NCBI RefSeq assembly: GCF_900545205.1
Contig: NZ_UQYC01000045.1
Coordinates: 1-16,458, forward strand
Length of the DNA: 16,458 nt
From: an uncultured Veillonella sp.
GTDB lineage: Bacteria > Bacillota > Negativicutes > Veillonellales > Veillonellaceae
Direction: 5' to 3'
The translations under genes were made by a program, and so were the position numbers. Below, piece after piece: positions 1-7,381 of the stretch (position 1 is its first letter; each line of letters begins with the position of its first letter). Below the pieces are notes generated by a model. That model ran no database searches. It saw only the letters and a program-made list of their open reading frames with translations, and was not told the DNA's origin.

Positions 1-1714
1 TACCATAAGCACCCATCAAGCCAGATACGTCAGGTCGAATTACTTCTACGCCCATCAATTTCTCGAAGGCACGCAATACGGATTCATTGTAGAATGTACC
101 GCCTTGTACAACGATATGATCGCCCAATTCTTTAGGATCTTTTACCTTAAGAACCTTATAAAGGGCATTTTTAATAACAGAGTAAGCAAGGCCTGCTGCG
201 ATATCTTGTACCGTAGCACCTTCTTTTTGAGCCTGCTTAACTTTAGAGTTCATAAATACGGTACAACGAGAGCCCAAGTCGATTGGCAAGGATGCCAACA
301 AACCTTCCTTCGCAAATTGGTCAATTGGAATGCGTAGACCGGATGCAAATGTATCGATAAAGGAGCCGCAACCAGAGGAACACGCTTCGTTCAATACGAT
401 ATCTTCGATATAGCCATCACGAACCTTACAGCATTTCATATCTTGACCGCCGATGTCCAAGATAAAGGATACATCAGGGCAGAAGTAACGAGCTGCACGA
501 TAGTGAGCCATTGTTTCTACTTCACCGATATCGATGCCAAGGGCGCGTTTAAGGAACGCTTCGCCGTAACCAGTTACACCAGAATGCGCAATATACGCGC
601 CTTTTGGTAACAGTTCATAAATTTTCTCGATCATTTCACGAGATTTTTCTAATGGTTTACCATGGTTTGGACCATAGTGAGAGAAGATAATTTCCTTATT
701 ACTATTGATGAGAACTACCTTAAGTGTGGTAGAACCAGCATCAATACCAAGGTAACATGGACCTTGCGCATCTTCAATATTCGCCTTTGGCGTTACAGCC
801 TTAGCATGACGAGCGCGGAATTCTTCTAATTCTTGTTCATTTTTAAATAGAGGTTCTACACGATCTGTAGCCTCCATAGGAATACCGATGAGGGCACCAA
901 TTTCTTTTGTTAATTGACCAACTGTAATCTCACGACAGTCTTCTTTCATCAAAGCCGCCCCTAAAGCGATGAATAATTCACCATTCTCAGGGATAATGCG
1001 ATGCGCTTCATCTAGTTCTAAGGTATCACAGAAGCATTGGCGCAATTCAGACAAGAATGTCAATGGACCGCCAAGGAACGCTACATTACCTTCAATTTTA
1101 TGACCGCATGCAAGGCCCGCAATTGTTTGGTTTACAATCGCTTGGAATACGGATTTTGCAATATTTTCATGAGATGCGCCTTGGTTTAACAAAGCTTGTA
1201 CGTCGGTTTTAGCAAATACACCACAGCGTGCTGCAATTGGATAAATCGTATCAGAATTCATAGCCAATTGGTTAAGGCCAGATGCATCTGTTTGCAATAA
1301 TGTCGCCATTTGGTCGATGAAAGCACCTGTACCACCAGCACAAGAGCCATTCATACGGTGTTCTGCCGTTTGACCCAAATAGGTAACCTTCGCATCTTCA
1401 CCACCAAGTTCGATGATAACATCAGTTTCTGGATAGAGTGCTTTTACAGCACGTGTTTCAGCAATAACCTCTTGTACGAATGGAATGCGTACCTTTTCAG
1501 CCATCGCCATACCACCAGAACCGGTAATACATACATGAACTAGATCATCTTCATGACCCACTTGAGCCTCTTGGAGCAAGGTATATACGGTGTCCAAAAT
1601 GTTCGCATAATGGCGTATGTACTTTTTATACAAATAATTATCGTGTTCGTCTAATAGTACAACCTTAACAGTTGTAGAGCCCACGTCAATACCCATGCGT
1701 AGCATGTGTTGCAT
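1..1714 (-). CDS. Acyl-CoA dehydratase activase (BcrA/BadF family), two-module, C-terminus cut by window edge
   Basis: Partial gene: 571 codons are present and the frame is still open at the left edge. The start is ATG at 1714, preceded by AGAGG with 5-nt spacing. Two copies of the BcrAD/BadFG ATPase module are visible. Module 1 has GIDVGSTTVK (residues 8-17), NGSCAGGTGAF with Cys125, and AARCGVF with Cys164. Module 2 begins near residue 321 with GIDAGSTTLK and has NEACSSGCGSF and GSRCTVF. In this family (activators of 2-hydroxyglutaryl-CoA and benzoyl-CoA enzymes) the two cysteines per subunit hold a [4Fe-4S] cluster bridging a dimer, and ATP hydrolysis drives electron transfer to a dehydratase or reductase. 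A tandem-module protein of this kind is usually much longer, with further cysteine-rich domains, which should lie beyond the edge. It is separated from the pdu operon by a terminator, so a direct role in propanediol use is doubtful. Its real partner is unknown. Confidence 0.85.
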   Translation of the reverse strand, partial: MQHMLRMGIDVGSTTVKVVLLDEHDNYLYKKYIRHYANILDTVYTLLQEAQVGHEDDLVHVCITGSGGMAMAEKVRIPFVQEVIAETRAVKALYPETDVIIELGGEDAKVTYLGQTAEHRMNGSCAGGTGAFIDQMATLLQTDASGLNQLAMNSDTIYPIAARCGVFAKTDVQALLNQGASHENIAKSVFQAIVNQTIAGLACGHKIEGNVAFLGGPLTFLSELRQCFCDTLELDEAHRIIPENGELFIALGAALMKEDCREITVGQLTKEIGALIGIPMEATDRVEPLFKNEQELEEFRARHAKAVTPKANIEDAQGPCYLGIDAGSTTLKVVLINSNKEIIFSHYGPNHGKPLEKSREMIEKIYELLPKGAYIAHSGVTGYGEAFLKRALGIDIGEVETMAHYRAARYFCPDVSFILDIGGQDMKCCKVRDGYIEDIVLNEACSSGCGSFIDTFASGLRIPIDQFAKEGLLASLPIDLGSRCTVFMNSKVKQAQKEGATVQDIAAGLAYSVIKNALYKVLKVKDPKELGDHIVVQGGTFYNESVLRAFEKLMGVEVIRPDVSGLMGAYG

Positions 1715-1875
1715 AAATACCTCTCTTTTTCAAAAACCGTATGACCACACAAGATCATACTCATTTTGTGAAAGTAGTACATTTAGCATGAATCTCATAT
1801 AAAATGTACAAAACTTCTAATTAAATTTAGACAAGGATAAGCTTTCACAAAAATATCTAATTTTTTAAATATCCT
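1715..1875 (-). promoter_or_regulatory. Structured 5' leader of the activase gene
   Basis: About 160 nt of presumed untranslated leader, rich in pairing. An outer perfect 11-bp inverted repeat joins TTTTGTGAAAG (1764-1774) to CTTTCACAAAA (1842-1852). Inside it an 8-bp stem, GTACATTT (1777-1784) with AAATGTAC (1802-1809), continues through a 3x3 internal loop into a 4-bp stem, ATGA (1788-1791) with TCAT (1795-1798), closed by a 3-nt loop. A separate 6-bp hairpin, GTATGA/TCATAC, lies at 1739-1760 just ahead of the ribosome site. No T tract follows, so none of these is an obvious terminator. I do not recognise it as a known riboswitch. It could be a cis-regulatory RNA, an mRNA-stabilising element or, less likely, protein-binding DNA. 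Confidence 0.45.
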
Positions 1876-1881
1876 ATACAT

Positions 1882-1910
1882 ATTATACAACAAATGTAGA
1901 TAAAATCTAT
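1882..1910 (-). promoter_or_regulatory. Putative promoter of the activase gene
   Basis: A perfect -10 hexamer TATAAT lies on the minus strand at 1887-1882. No good -35 can be found at 16-18 bp; the best match, TAGATT, agrees with the consensus at only three of six bases. A short inverted repeat (TAGAT-AAA-ATCTA, 1897-1909) occupies the -35 region and could be an operator. A start of transcription near 1875 would fit. In AT-rich DNA a chance -10 match is quite possible. Confidence 0.35.
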
Positions 1911-2068
1911 GTTATTCTATATTCCAAAGAGTTATAGGAAATATGACTAAATTTGAATAACACCTCTACATCGTGATAGGATGTAAAAATTATTATATCA
2001 TTCTAAGATGAAAAAAGGTGTATCTAATAGCACATAACCTCAGTAATACTATCTATTCCTATACAAAT

Positions 2069-2108
2069 AAAAAAGAGGCTTCAATGAAATCATTAAAGTC
2101 TCTTTTTT
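2069..2108 (-). terminator. Intrinsic terminator of the pdu operon (bidirectional form)
   Basis: The hairpin arms are 2069-2081 and 2096-2108 (AAAAAAGAGGCTT against AAGTCTCTTTTTT, one G-T pair). The stem can continue inward with AATGA (2083-2087) against TCATT (2090-2094). There is a run of six T on either strand, so it could stop transcription both ways. It lies about 55 bp beyond the pduQ stop, where the operon should end. Both flanking genes read on the minus strand. Confidence 0.85.
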
Positions 2109-2130
2109 CAGTCTTATATTTCTAGTTTTA

Positions 2131-2162
2131 GTATTCAATCTATATAGTACTCAATCTATATA
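2131..2162. repeat. 16-bp tandem duplication after pduQ
   Basis: Two adjacent 16-bp units, GTATTCAATCTATATA (2131-2146) and GTACTCAATCTATATA (2147-2162), match at 15 of 16 positions. They end 2 bp short of the pduQ stop codon. This looks like a small slippage duplication with no evident function. Confidence 0.7.
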
Positions 2163-2164
2163 AA

Positions 2165-3283
2165 TTACAATACTTTTTTATATAAACCAATAAGATCATC
2201 ATGGTTAGCTGGATATGGATTAAATCTGTAACACATATCCTCTAGTGCTCTATCTGCCATAAGGTCGAGCTTAGTTTCCGATACAGCTTTATCTACACCA
2301 AAGGCTGTCAGATTCATTGGACAGTCTAATGTATGTTGCAATGTAACGATAGCTTCTATAAGAGCAGCTAATTTATCCACCTCTGACGCATTATGATCTG
2401 CAAAGCCTAATTTAGCAGATAAATGAGCATATTTTTTAGCTACCGCCGGATTGTGGGAGCAATTAAATCCAATTACATACGGCAAGAGCATACTATTAGC
2501 TAGGCCATGAGGCACATGGAATTGTCCTCCCAACTGATGAGCCATGGCATGAACGATACCTACGCCAGCCTTGTTAAAGGAAAGCCCTGCAAGGCATGAT
2601 GCTTCGTGCATAGACATGCGGTCTTGTTCTGTTGCTGTTGGCTTATGACATTTTGGTAAATATTCAAAAACAAGCTCAATCGCTTGTTGTGCCAATGCAT
2701 CAGTAAAATTATTTGCCGCCGTTGCCACATAGGCTTCAAGAGCGTGAACAAGTACATCCATCCCACTAAATGCAGTAACATTTGGTGGAGATGTTTTTAC
2801 AAACAATGGCGTTAATAAAGCTTCATCAGGTAATACCGCATCATCCACAAGAGGATACTTAATTTGCGTTTCGCTATCTGTAAGAACAGCAAAGGCGGTT
2901 ACTTCAGATCCTGTGCCACTAGTAGTAGGAACTGCGATGAAGGATTTAATATCCATATGCTTTAGCTTACGACCGAAATATGCTATACCTTTGCTCATAT
3001 CGATGCAGGATCCCCCACCAATGGCAATGATAACGGTCGGTTTAATACCTTCCATAAATTCAATGCCCTTTACAACATGGGTTATAGGTGGATCAGGTAC
3101 TACATCAGTATAAATAGTCACCTTATTTTTACTATCCATTAATCCCATCACATACGTAAGGCTCGGAGAATCTTTTAAAAATGGATCACATATGATAAGG
3201 ATGGATTCATTATTAAATTCTGTAAGACGATTCAACGAATCTGGTCCTGCATAAATTTGGGTTGGAAAAGTCCATTTATTCAT
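2165..3283 (-). CDS. pduQ: Iron-containing 1-propanol dehydrogenase PduQ
   Basis: Iron-dependent alcohol dehydrogenase of 372 aa, expected to reduce propionaldehyde to 1-propanol and so regenerate NAD+ inside the compartment for PduP. The nucleotide-binding GGGSCID lies at about residues 90-96. The likely metal ligands are D176, H180, H245 and H259, with the spacing of the FucO-type family (GMDVLVHALEAY, then GIVHAMAHQ and HVPHGLANS). I chose ATG 3283 because it has AGGTGGTGAG just ahead and gives a family-like N-terminus (MNKWTFPTQIYAG). A start at 3328 would add 15 residues and overlap pduP. It begins 11 bp after the pduP stop and is the last gene of the operon. Assignment as PduQ rather than another iron ADH rests on the position next to pduP. 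Confidence 0.92.
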   Translation of the reverse strand: MNKWTFPTQIYAGPDSLNRLTEFNNESILIICDPFLKDSPSLTYVMGLMDSKNKVTIYTDVVPDPPITHVVKGIEFMEGIKPTVIIAIGGGSCIDMSKGIAYFGRKLKHMDIKSFIAVPTTSGTGSEVTAFAVLTDSETQIKYPLVDDAVLPDEALLTPLFVKTSPPNVTAFSGMDVLVHALEAYVATAANNFTDALAQQAIELVFEYLPKCHKPTATEQDRMSMHEASCLAGLSFNKAGVGIVHAMAHQLGGQFHVPHGLANSMLLPYVIGFNCSHNPAVAKKYAHLSAKLGFADHNASEVDKLAALIEAIVTLQHTLDCPMNLTAFGVDKAVSETKLDLMADRALEDMCYRFNPYPANHDDLIGLYKKVL

Positions 3284-3294
3284 ATGCTCACCAC

Positions 3295-4725
3295 CTATCG
3301 AATATTGAATCCTGTTGTTAAGCAACATCTACGACGGCGTGCAAAGCAACGTGCTGATGTAGTAGATTCCCCAGTAGGTGTAGCAATTGTAAAGGTTGTC
3401 GTACCTTCACCACTAAAACCAAGCCCTGCATAGGATGGACCATTCTTAATAAAAATAGATGTTTTCATCTTACGGGCCATACGATTGAGGCGTTCCATAT
3501 TCAAAGAATGCATGGTTGCCGTATGATGTAAGCCCGCTTCTAACATCAAGCATACATCGAGACCTTCATCAAAGCTATCTACCGTTACAACAGGTAGAAT
3601 AGGCATTAACATTTCAATCACTGCAAATGGATGGTCTTTTGGTGTACGCATGATGATTAATCGTGGATCACCGTTGTACGGAATATGTGCCGCATCAAGA
3701 ATGACGCTTGCATTCTTACCGACAAACTGTTTATTTGGTGTCCCATTCGGTAATACAGTTAAATCCACTAAGCGTTGAATATCTTGTTGATTTTCAATGA
3801 GGACGCATCCTGCTTTCACCATTTCTTGAACTAGCTGTGGCTCAATTTGACGCATGGCAACGACGCTCTTTTCAGCGATACATAGAATATTATTATCGAG
3901 GCTAGCACCGAGAACGATATCTTGAGCCGCCTTTTTAATATCTGCTGTTTCATCTACAAAGGCTGGTGGATTACCAGCACCGGCACCGATAACCTTTTTG
4001 CCACTTTGAAGCGCTTGTTTTACAACCCCAGGACCACCAGTAACAACTAACAGGCTCACATCTGGGTGTAACATCATCTCTTGAGCAGACTCAATAGATG
4101 GCTCACGAAGTGTAACGATAAGGTTTTCAATACCAATCGATTTAGCGATGATTTGGTTAAGTTCACTAACAAGCAATCGACTAAGATGCTTAGCTCCAGG
4201 ATGAACACTAAAGAATACAGCATTCCCTGCTGCTAGCATACCGATGGTATTACATATTAACGTTTCTGCTGGATTTGTACTTGGTGTAATAGCACCGATA
4301 ACACCGTAGGCAGACAATTCATATAATGTCATACCGTTGTCACCAGTTTCACACTCTGTAACGAGATCTTCTACACCCGGTGTTTTATCGAGTGTAAGAT
4401 TTAATTTCAATACTTTATCTGCAACACGACCCATTCCTGTTTCTTCAACAGTTTTTTGAGCCAGCTCTTGCACTCGTGGACGCATGGCAGCACGGATGTC
4501 TGCTATTACCTTTTCACGGGTTGCCAAGGTGCAATCTTCAAAGCGCGCTTGCGCTGCTTTTGCAGCTTGAATTGCTTCATCAACCGTATCAAATACACCT
4601 GGCTCAAATTGACCTCTAGGCACTTGTTTAATAGGTTGTGATGAGGCCATTTCTTGCTTTTGCCCCTGTAATATATCTATAACCATGGAGCGGATCATTT
4701 CTTTCAACTGTGTATTGTTTTCCAT
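3295..4725 (-). CDS. pduP: CoA-acylating propionaldehyde dehydrogenase PduP
   Basis: Converts propionaldehyde, CoA and NAD+ to propionyl-CoA in the compartment lumen. It is 476 aa from the second of two adjacent ATGs (4725), chosen because GGAGGT sits 6 nt ahead. A longer frame to 4788 lacks a ribosome site. Residues 1-20 (MENNTQLKEMIRSMVIDILQ) form an amphipathic helix of the encapsulation-peptide type, followed by a polar linker. The catalytic cysteine is Cys282 in NNILCIAEKS. Cofactor and fold motifs of the aldehyde dehydrogenase superfamily follow the family pattern (ITPSTNPAET, GGPGVVK, GAGAGNPPAF). The C-terminus carries the expected basic ARCFARRRRCC stretch. A 131-bp gap separates it from pduN, the longest gap between annotated genes in the operon. 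Confidence 0.96.
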   Translation of the reverse strand: MENNTQLKEMIRSMVIDILQGQKQEMASSQPIKQVPRGQFEPGVFDTVDEAIQAAKAAQARFEDCTLATREKVIADIRAAMRPRVQELAQKTVEETGMGRVADKVLKLNLTLDKTPGVEDLVTECETGDNGMTLYELSAYGVIGAITPSTNPAETLICNTIGMLAAGNAVFFSVHPGAKHLSRLLVSELNQIIAKSIGIENLIVTLREPSIESAQEMMLHPDVSLLVVTGGPGVVKQALQSGKKVIGAGAGNPPAFVDETADIKKAAQDIVLGASLDNNILCIAEKSVVAMRQIEPQLVQEMVKAGCVLIENQQDIQRLVDLTVLPNGTPNKQFVGKNASVILDAAHIPYNGDPRLIIMRTPKDHPFAVIEMLMPILPVVTVDSFDEGLDVCLMLEAGLHHTATMHSLNMERLNRMARKMKTSIFIKNGPSYAGLGFSGEGTTTFTIATPTGESTTSARCFARRRRCCLTTGFNIR

Positions 4726-4730
4726 CATGA

Positions 4731-4762
4731 ACCTCCATATAGGTTGCATTGCTGATGCAATG
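4731..4762 (-). promoter_or_regulatory. pduP ribosome site with two mutually exclusive hairpins upstream
   Basis: The Shine-Dalgarno GGAGGT is at 4736-4731. Just ahead, two overlapping stems compete: TTGCAT (4744-4749) with ATGCAA (4755-4760), or CATTGC (4747-4752) with GCAATG (4757-4762) and a 4-nt loop. They share bases, so only one can form. The remainder of the pduN-pduP gap (to 4856) holds an 8-bp palindrome GTGTACAC (4779-4786) and no gene that I can see. Confidence 0.4.
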
Positions 4763-4856
4763 ACCATGTCAACTAACGGTGTACACAATCAAGGATATAT
4801 TCATGATGTGACACAATAACTAGGTTTAACTCTGGCACCAGCTATTTCCTATACAA

Positions 4857-5123
4857 TTATTTTTCAAAACTATCAATAATACCCACAATAGCACAATCTA
4901 CTGCGGTGCCTTTATCATCTTCGAAAATATGCCGTGCCGATGAGCCTCGAGTTAGAAGCACATATTCACCTTCACCAGCACATACTGTATCGACGGCGAT
5001 TTCTATGCGCCCCGTCAACTCTTGTTCTCCATCGAGAATATCTACCATCATCAGTTTCATTCCCTTTAGAGATTCATGCTTTTGAGTAGATACGATACTA
5101 CCCACAACTTTACCGACTTGCAT
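4857..5123 (-). CDS. pduN: Microcompartment vertex protein PduN (EutN/CcmL family)
   Basis: Small 88-aa protein of the pentamer-forming EutN/CcmL family, which caps the corners of the shell. The start MQVGKVVGSIVSTQKHESLK matches the family N-terminus, so I use ATG 5123 rather than the frame opening at 5141. GAAGGGAACGAG inside the end of pduM serves as ribosome site. The gene overlaps pduM by 14 nt, which suggests coupled translation. Other family features are a central LTRGSSAR segment and a C-terminal DCAIVGIIDSFEK. In Pdu compartments, loss of the vertex protein is known to give malformed shells. Confidence 0.93.
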   Translation of the reverse strand: MQVGKVVGSIVSTQKHESLKGMKLMMVDILDGEQELTGRIEIAVDTVCAGEGEYVLLTRGSSARHIFEDDKGTAVDCAIVGIIDSFEK

Positions 5124-5601
5124 ACTTCTCGTTCCCTTCAATTATTGTGATACCTAAGCGCTCGATTTCATCTCGAGCAGCCATGGTGAACCGTTGTCCC
5201 CTATATATGACGATAATAGACTGACTTTCACAAGATCTAACAAAAGAGGCCGTTATCCACGCTTGATGACTGGCATATATAGGACGACCAAATTTATCTA
5301 GAAATTTGATAGGCCAATCTAGAATGACTGATGGATTCATCAACGAGGTTACAGGAACTGCTAGGTGTATCGTCACCTCACAGTCATACGCTAATGCACG
5401 ATGTAAATAGGCAACCCAAGGCACCAATGTATCGCGCATTAACTCTCGTATATGACCATAATCTATACCAGCGAAAGAAATGAGTTGGTTCTGCAACAAT
5501 ATATGCTCATCATAGCTATTGCACTCTGTGACCATAAAAGTAGCAGTGGATGTCATGCGCTTTTCTAGGCGTTCTAGCACCAGTTTAACTAATGCATCCA
5601 T
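5110..5601 (-). CDS. pduM: Compartment assembly protein PduM
   Basis: A 163-aa protein, the same length as the Salmonella PduM as I recall it, and with matching features: an N-terminal amphipathic helix (MDALVKLVLERLEKRM), a central low-similarity domain, then GRPIYASHQAWIT and GQRFTMAARDEIERLGI near the C-terminus. PduM is needed for compartment integrity, but its biochemical role is unknown. ATG 5601 is preferred to the frame opening at 5625 because GGAAGTGAG (the end of eutJ) lies 7 nt ahead and the helix then sits at the extreme N-terminus, as in encapsulated proteins. It begins right after the eutJ stop and overlaps pduN at its end. The family is divergent, so this call rests partly on position between eutJ and pduN. 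Confidence 0.82.
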   Translation of the reverse strand: MDALVKLVLERLEKRMTSTATFMVTECNSYDEHILLQNQLISFAGIDYGHIRELMRDTLVPWVAYLHRALAYDCEVTIHLAVPVTSLMNPSVILDWPIKFLDKFGRPIYASHQAWITASFVRSCESQSIIVIYRGQRFTMAARDEIERLGITIIEGNEKYASR

Positions 5602-5602
5602 A

Positions 5603-6439
5603 TTAATGCTCACTTCCCATGGCAATCCCTAAGGGCGTTACAAATTCTGGATACAGTGGCTTATGAACAGGTAAACCTATATATTGACTGAAAGTCTTTG
5701 TGAACTCCTCAAAATTAGAAGCACCGCCCACAACAACAATAGGAGTCCCCTTTTCATAGCCACCCTCATGTAACGCACGCTTAGAAATAGCTGCCATTTT
5801 TTCAACCACAGGCCGTATGGTTGCATATACATCACGTTTATTCGCTTCATTGCGCTTATAAGCCTCTGCTTCAGGGATGGAAATCCCATAGGCCCCGCTA
5901 ATCACGAGGTTCATATGAGTGCCTCCTGTAGGCTCATCTACGGTATATACAACTTGGCCATCTTTTAAAATGCTTATGCCCGTAGTACCACCACCGACGT
6001 CAATAACAGCGCCATCGGTGATTCCTAGCACATTAGCAGCAGCGGTAGGCTCGTCTAAAATGCAGGTTACTTCAAAACCGGCACTTTCAAGAACATGACC
6101 TACTACCTCTTTATTCTTGCCTATCGTTCCAGGTGGAACAGCTGCTGCGGCATATACAAGCTCTGTGCCTAAGGCAGTTTCCGCCTTAGCCTTTAAAGCT
6201 CTCGTAATCGTAACAGCTCCCACATAGTCAACTACAAGGCCATCTCGAATAGATTCGTTGTATTCAAAAGCGCCATATATAGGTTTACCTTTGTCGTTAA
6301 CTACGGATAGGACAATAGATGATGTACCAAGGTCAATACCTACGCGCAAATTCTTTTGATTATGAGAGCTCACTTGTTTGGACTCTACAAGATCAGAGAA
6401 CTCTTGCAATGTATTATTTGCCTTTTTCAAACCCTTCAT
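5603..6439 (-). CDS. eutJ: EutJ-like Hsp70/actin-fold protein
   Basis: A 278-aa ASKHA-fold ATPase resembling EutJ of ethanolamine compartments. Phosphate-1 motif VGIDLGTSS is at residues 33-41, phosphate-2 DVGGGTTG at 147-154, and the adenosine-type VGGASNF at 237-243. LDEPTAAANVLG (residues 128-139) is Hsp70/MreB-like. There is no substrate-binding domain of the DnaK type. EutJ is presumed to be a chaperone or assembly factor, without proof. ATG 6439 is favoured because AGGTG lies 5 nt ahead; the adjacent ATG 6442 is too close. A TTG at 6463 would overlap pduL. It lies between pduL and pduM, so a role in loading or assembling the compartment is a reasonable inference. Confidence 0.88.
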   Translation of the reverse strand: MKGLKKANNTLQEFSDLVESKQVSSHNQKNLRVGIDLGTSSIVLSVVNDKGKPIYGAFEYNESIRDGLVVDYVGAVTITRALKAKAETALGTELVYAAAAVPPGTIGKNKEVVGHVLESAGFEVTCILDEPTAAANVLGITDGAVIDVGGGTTGISILKDGQVVYTVDEPTGGTHMNLVISGAYGISIPEAEAYKRNEANKRDVYATIRPVVEKMAAISKRALHEGGYEKGTPIVVVGGASNFEEFTKTFSQYIGLPVHKPLYPEFVTPLGIAMGSEH

Positions 6440-6452
6440 CATATCACCTACT

Positions 6453-7073
6453 TTACTGTACAATTCTCGCCATCACTGTACCTTGTACATTGGCAGCATT
6501 TGCCTCATCTGTGTCAATATGGAGTTCTAGGACAAAACCAGGCACGGCCCGAACGATGACATCACCAAATACAGTGGTGCGTTCTGGCGTTTGAAGTTCA
6601 ACATTAACGCTATCGCCATCGTTTACATTAAGCCGTTTTGCATCATCAGGCGACATATGAATATGTCGCTTTGCAACGATACAAATAGGTTTTGTTATTT
6701 CCCCGTTTTCAGTACATAGAGTAATCTCTACGGCTGATTCTAAATGACCAGATAGCACAATAGGAGGTTTTATACCCAATGCACGAGCATCGGTCAACGA
6801 TACCTCCACTTGTGACTGCTTTCTAAGAGGACCTAGTACGCGGACATTTTGAATGACCCCTTTAGGCCCCACTAAAGTAACAGTTTGTTCTGAAGCAAAC
6901 TCTCCAGTTTGTTTTAAGTCACTTTTCTTAGTAATAGCCTGATTCGGGAATAATACATCCCAGTCCGCCTGACATAGATGGACATGTCTATTGCTCACAC
7001 CTACGGGAATGGACGATTCGAACATGGCTTCGATCACTTCTCGTACGATAGCACGAATCTGTTCCCGATCCAT
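6453..7073 (-). CDS. pduL: Phosphate propanoyltransferase PduL
   Basis: Converts propionyl-CoA and phosphate to propionyl phosphate and CoA, recycling CoA inside the compartment. It is 206 aa, close to the Salmonella protein. An encapsulation-peptide helix opens the protein (MDREQIRAIVREVIEAMFES). Two PduL repeats each carry a zinc-type HxH motif (H30-V-H32 and H137-I-H139), and the conserved His185 lies in LELHIDTDEAN. These match the metal-site histidines of the family. ATG 7073 follows AAGGA, which is formed by the last codons of the upstream shell gene. No acetate or propionate kinase (pduW) follows, so ATP would be made by a kinase encoded elsewhere. Confidence 0.96.
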   Translation of the reverse strand: MDREQIRAIVREVIEAMFESSIPVGVSNRHVHLCQADWDVLFPNQAITKKSDLKQTGEFASEQTVTLVGPKGVIQNVRVLGPLRKQSQVEVSLTDARALGIKPPIVLSGHLESAVEITLCTENGEITKPICIVAKRHIHMSPDDAKRLNVNDGDSVNVELQTPERTTVFGDVIVRAVPGFVLELHIDTDEANAANVQGTVMARIVQ

Positions 7074-7079
7074 AAGCTA

Positions 7080-7355
7080 TTATCCTTTCTTAGGTAAGAT
7101 TAATTCTACGTCGCTATGAGGGCGTGGAATTACATGAGTAGATACTACTTCGCCTACTTTTTGTGCTGCTGCACAGCCTGCATCAACCGCTGCTTTTACA
7201 GCGCCTACATCACCGCGAACCATTACAGTTACAAGACCGGAACCAATTTTTTCAGTACCTTCTAATGTAACGTTAGCTGCTTTTACCATTGCGTCAGCTG
7301 CTTCAATTGCGCCTACTAAACCTTTTGTTTCTACCATGCCTAATGCGTTATTCAT
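7080..7355 (-). CDS. pduJ: Hexameric shell protein PduJ/PduA-type
   Basis: Single BMC-domain protein of 91 aa, expected to form flat hexamers that tile the shell facets. It contains the PduA/PduJ pore segment KIGSGL and the C-terminal STHVIPRPH strand. From ALGM onward it differs from the second paralogue (9095-9376) at about 12 of 88 positions. One difference is a cysteine (DAGCAAA) where the other has alanine. I call it pduJ because it directly precedes pduL in this operon, as expected for J-K-L neighbourhoods. The A versus J assignment is by position and could be reversed. ATG 7355 follows AAAGGAGA with a spacer of 6-8 nt. Confidence 0.93.
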   Translation of the reverse strand: MNNALGMVETKGLVGAIEAADAMVKAANVTLEGTEKIGSGLVTVMVRGDVGAVKAAVDAGCAAAQKVGEVVSTHVIPRPHSDVELILPKKG

Positions 7356-7381
7356 GATAATCTCCTTTATTATTTACTACT

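Noticed and set aside
1310..1543. Plus-strand open frames such as this one, and others opposite pduQ, pduP, pduB, pduU, pduF and pduG
   Set aside because: They lie wholly opposite well-supported minus-strand genes, show no ribosome site or family pattern, and are low-complexity mirror translations.
1764..1852. Rex-type redox operator (TTGTGA...TCACAA)
   Set aside because: The two half-sites are 67 bp apart instead of a few bases, so they fit an RNA stem better. TTGTGAAAGT also recurs at 8178 and inside pduG and pduO, so the decamer is not distinctive.
4726..4788. Longer pduP N-terminus from 4788
   Set aside because: It would bury the encapsulation helix behind 21 unrelated residues, and the GGAGGT site points to ATG 4725.
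6440..6463. TTG start for eutJ at 6463, overlapping pduL
   Set aside because: ATG 6439 has AGGTG at 5 nt and gives a length typical for EutJ.
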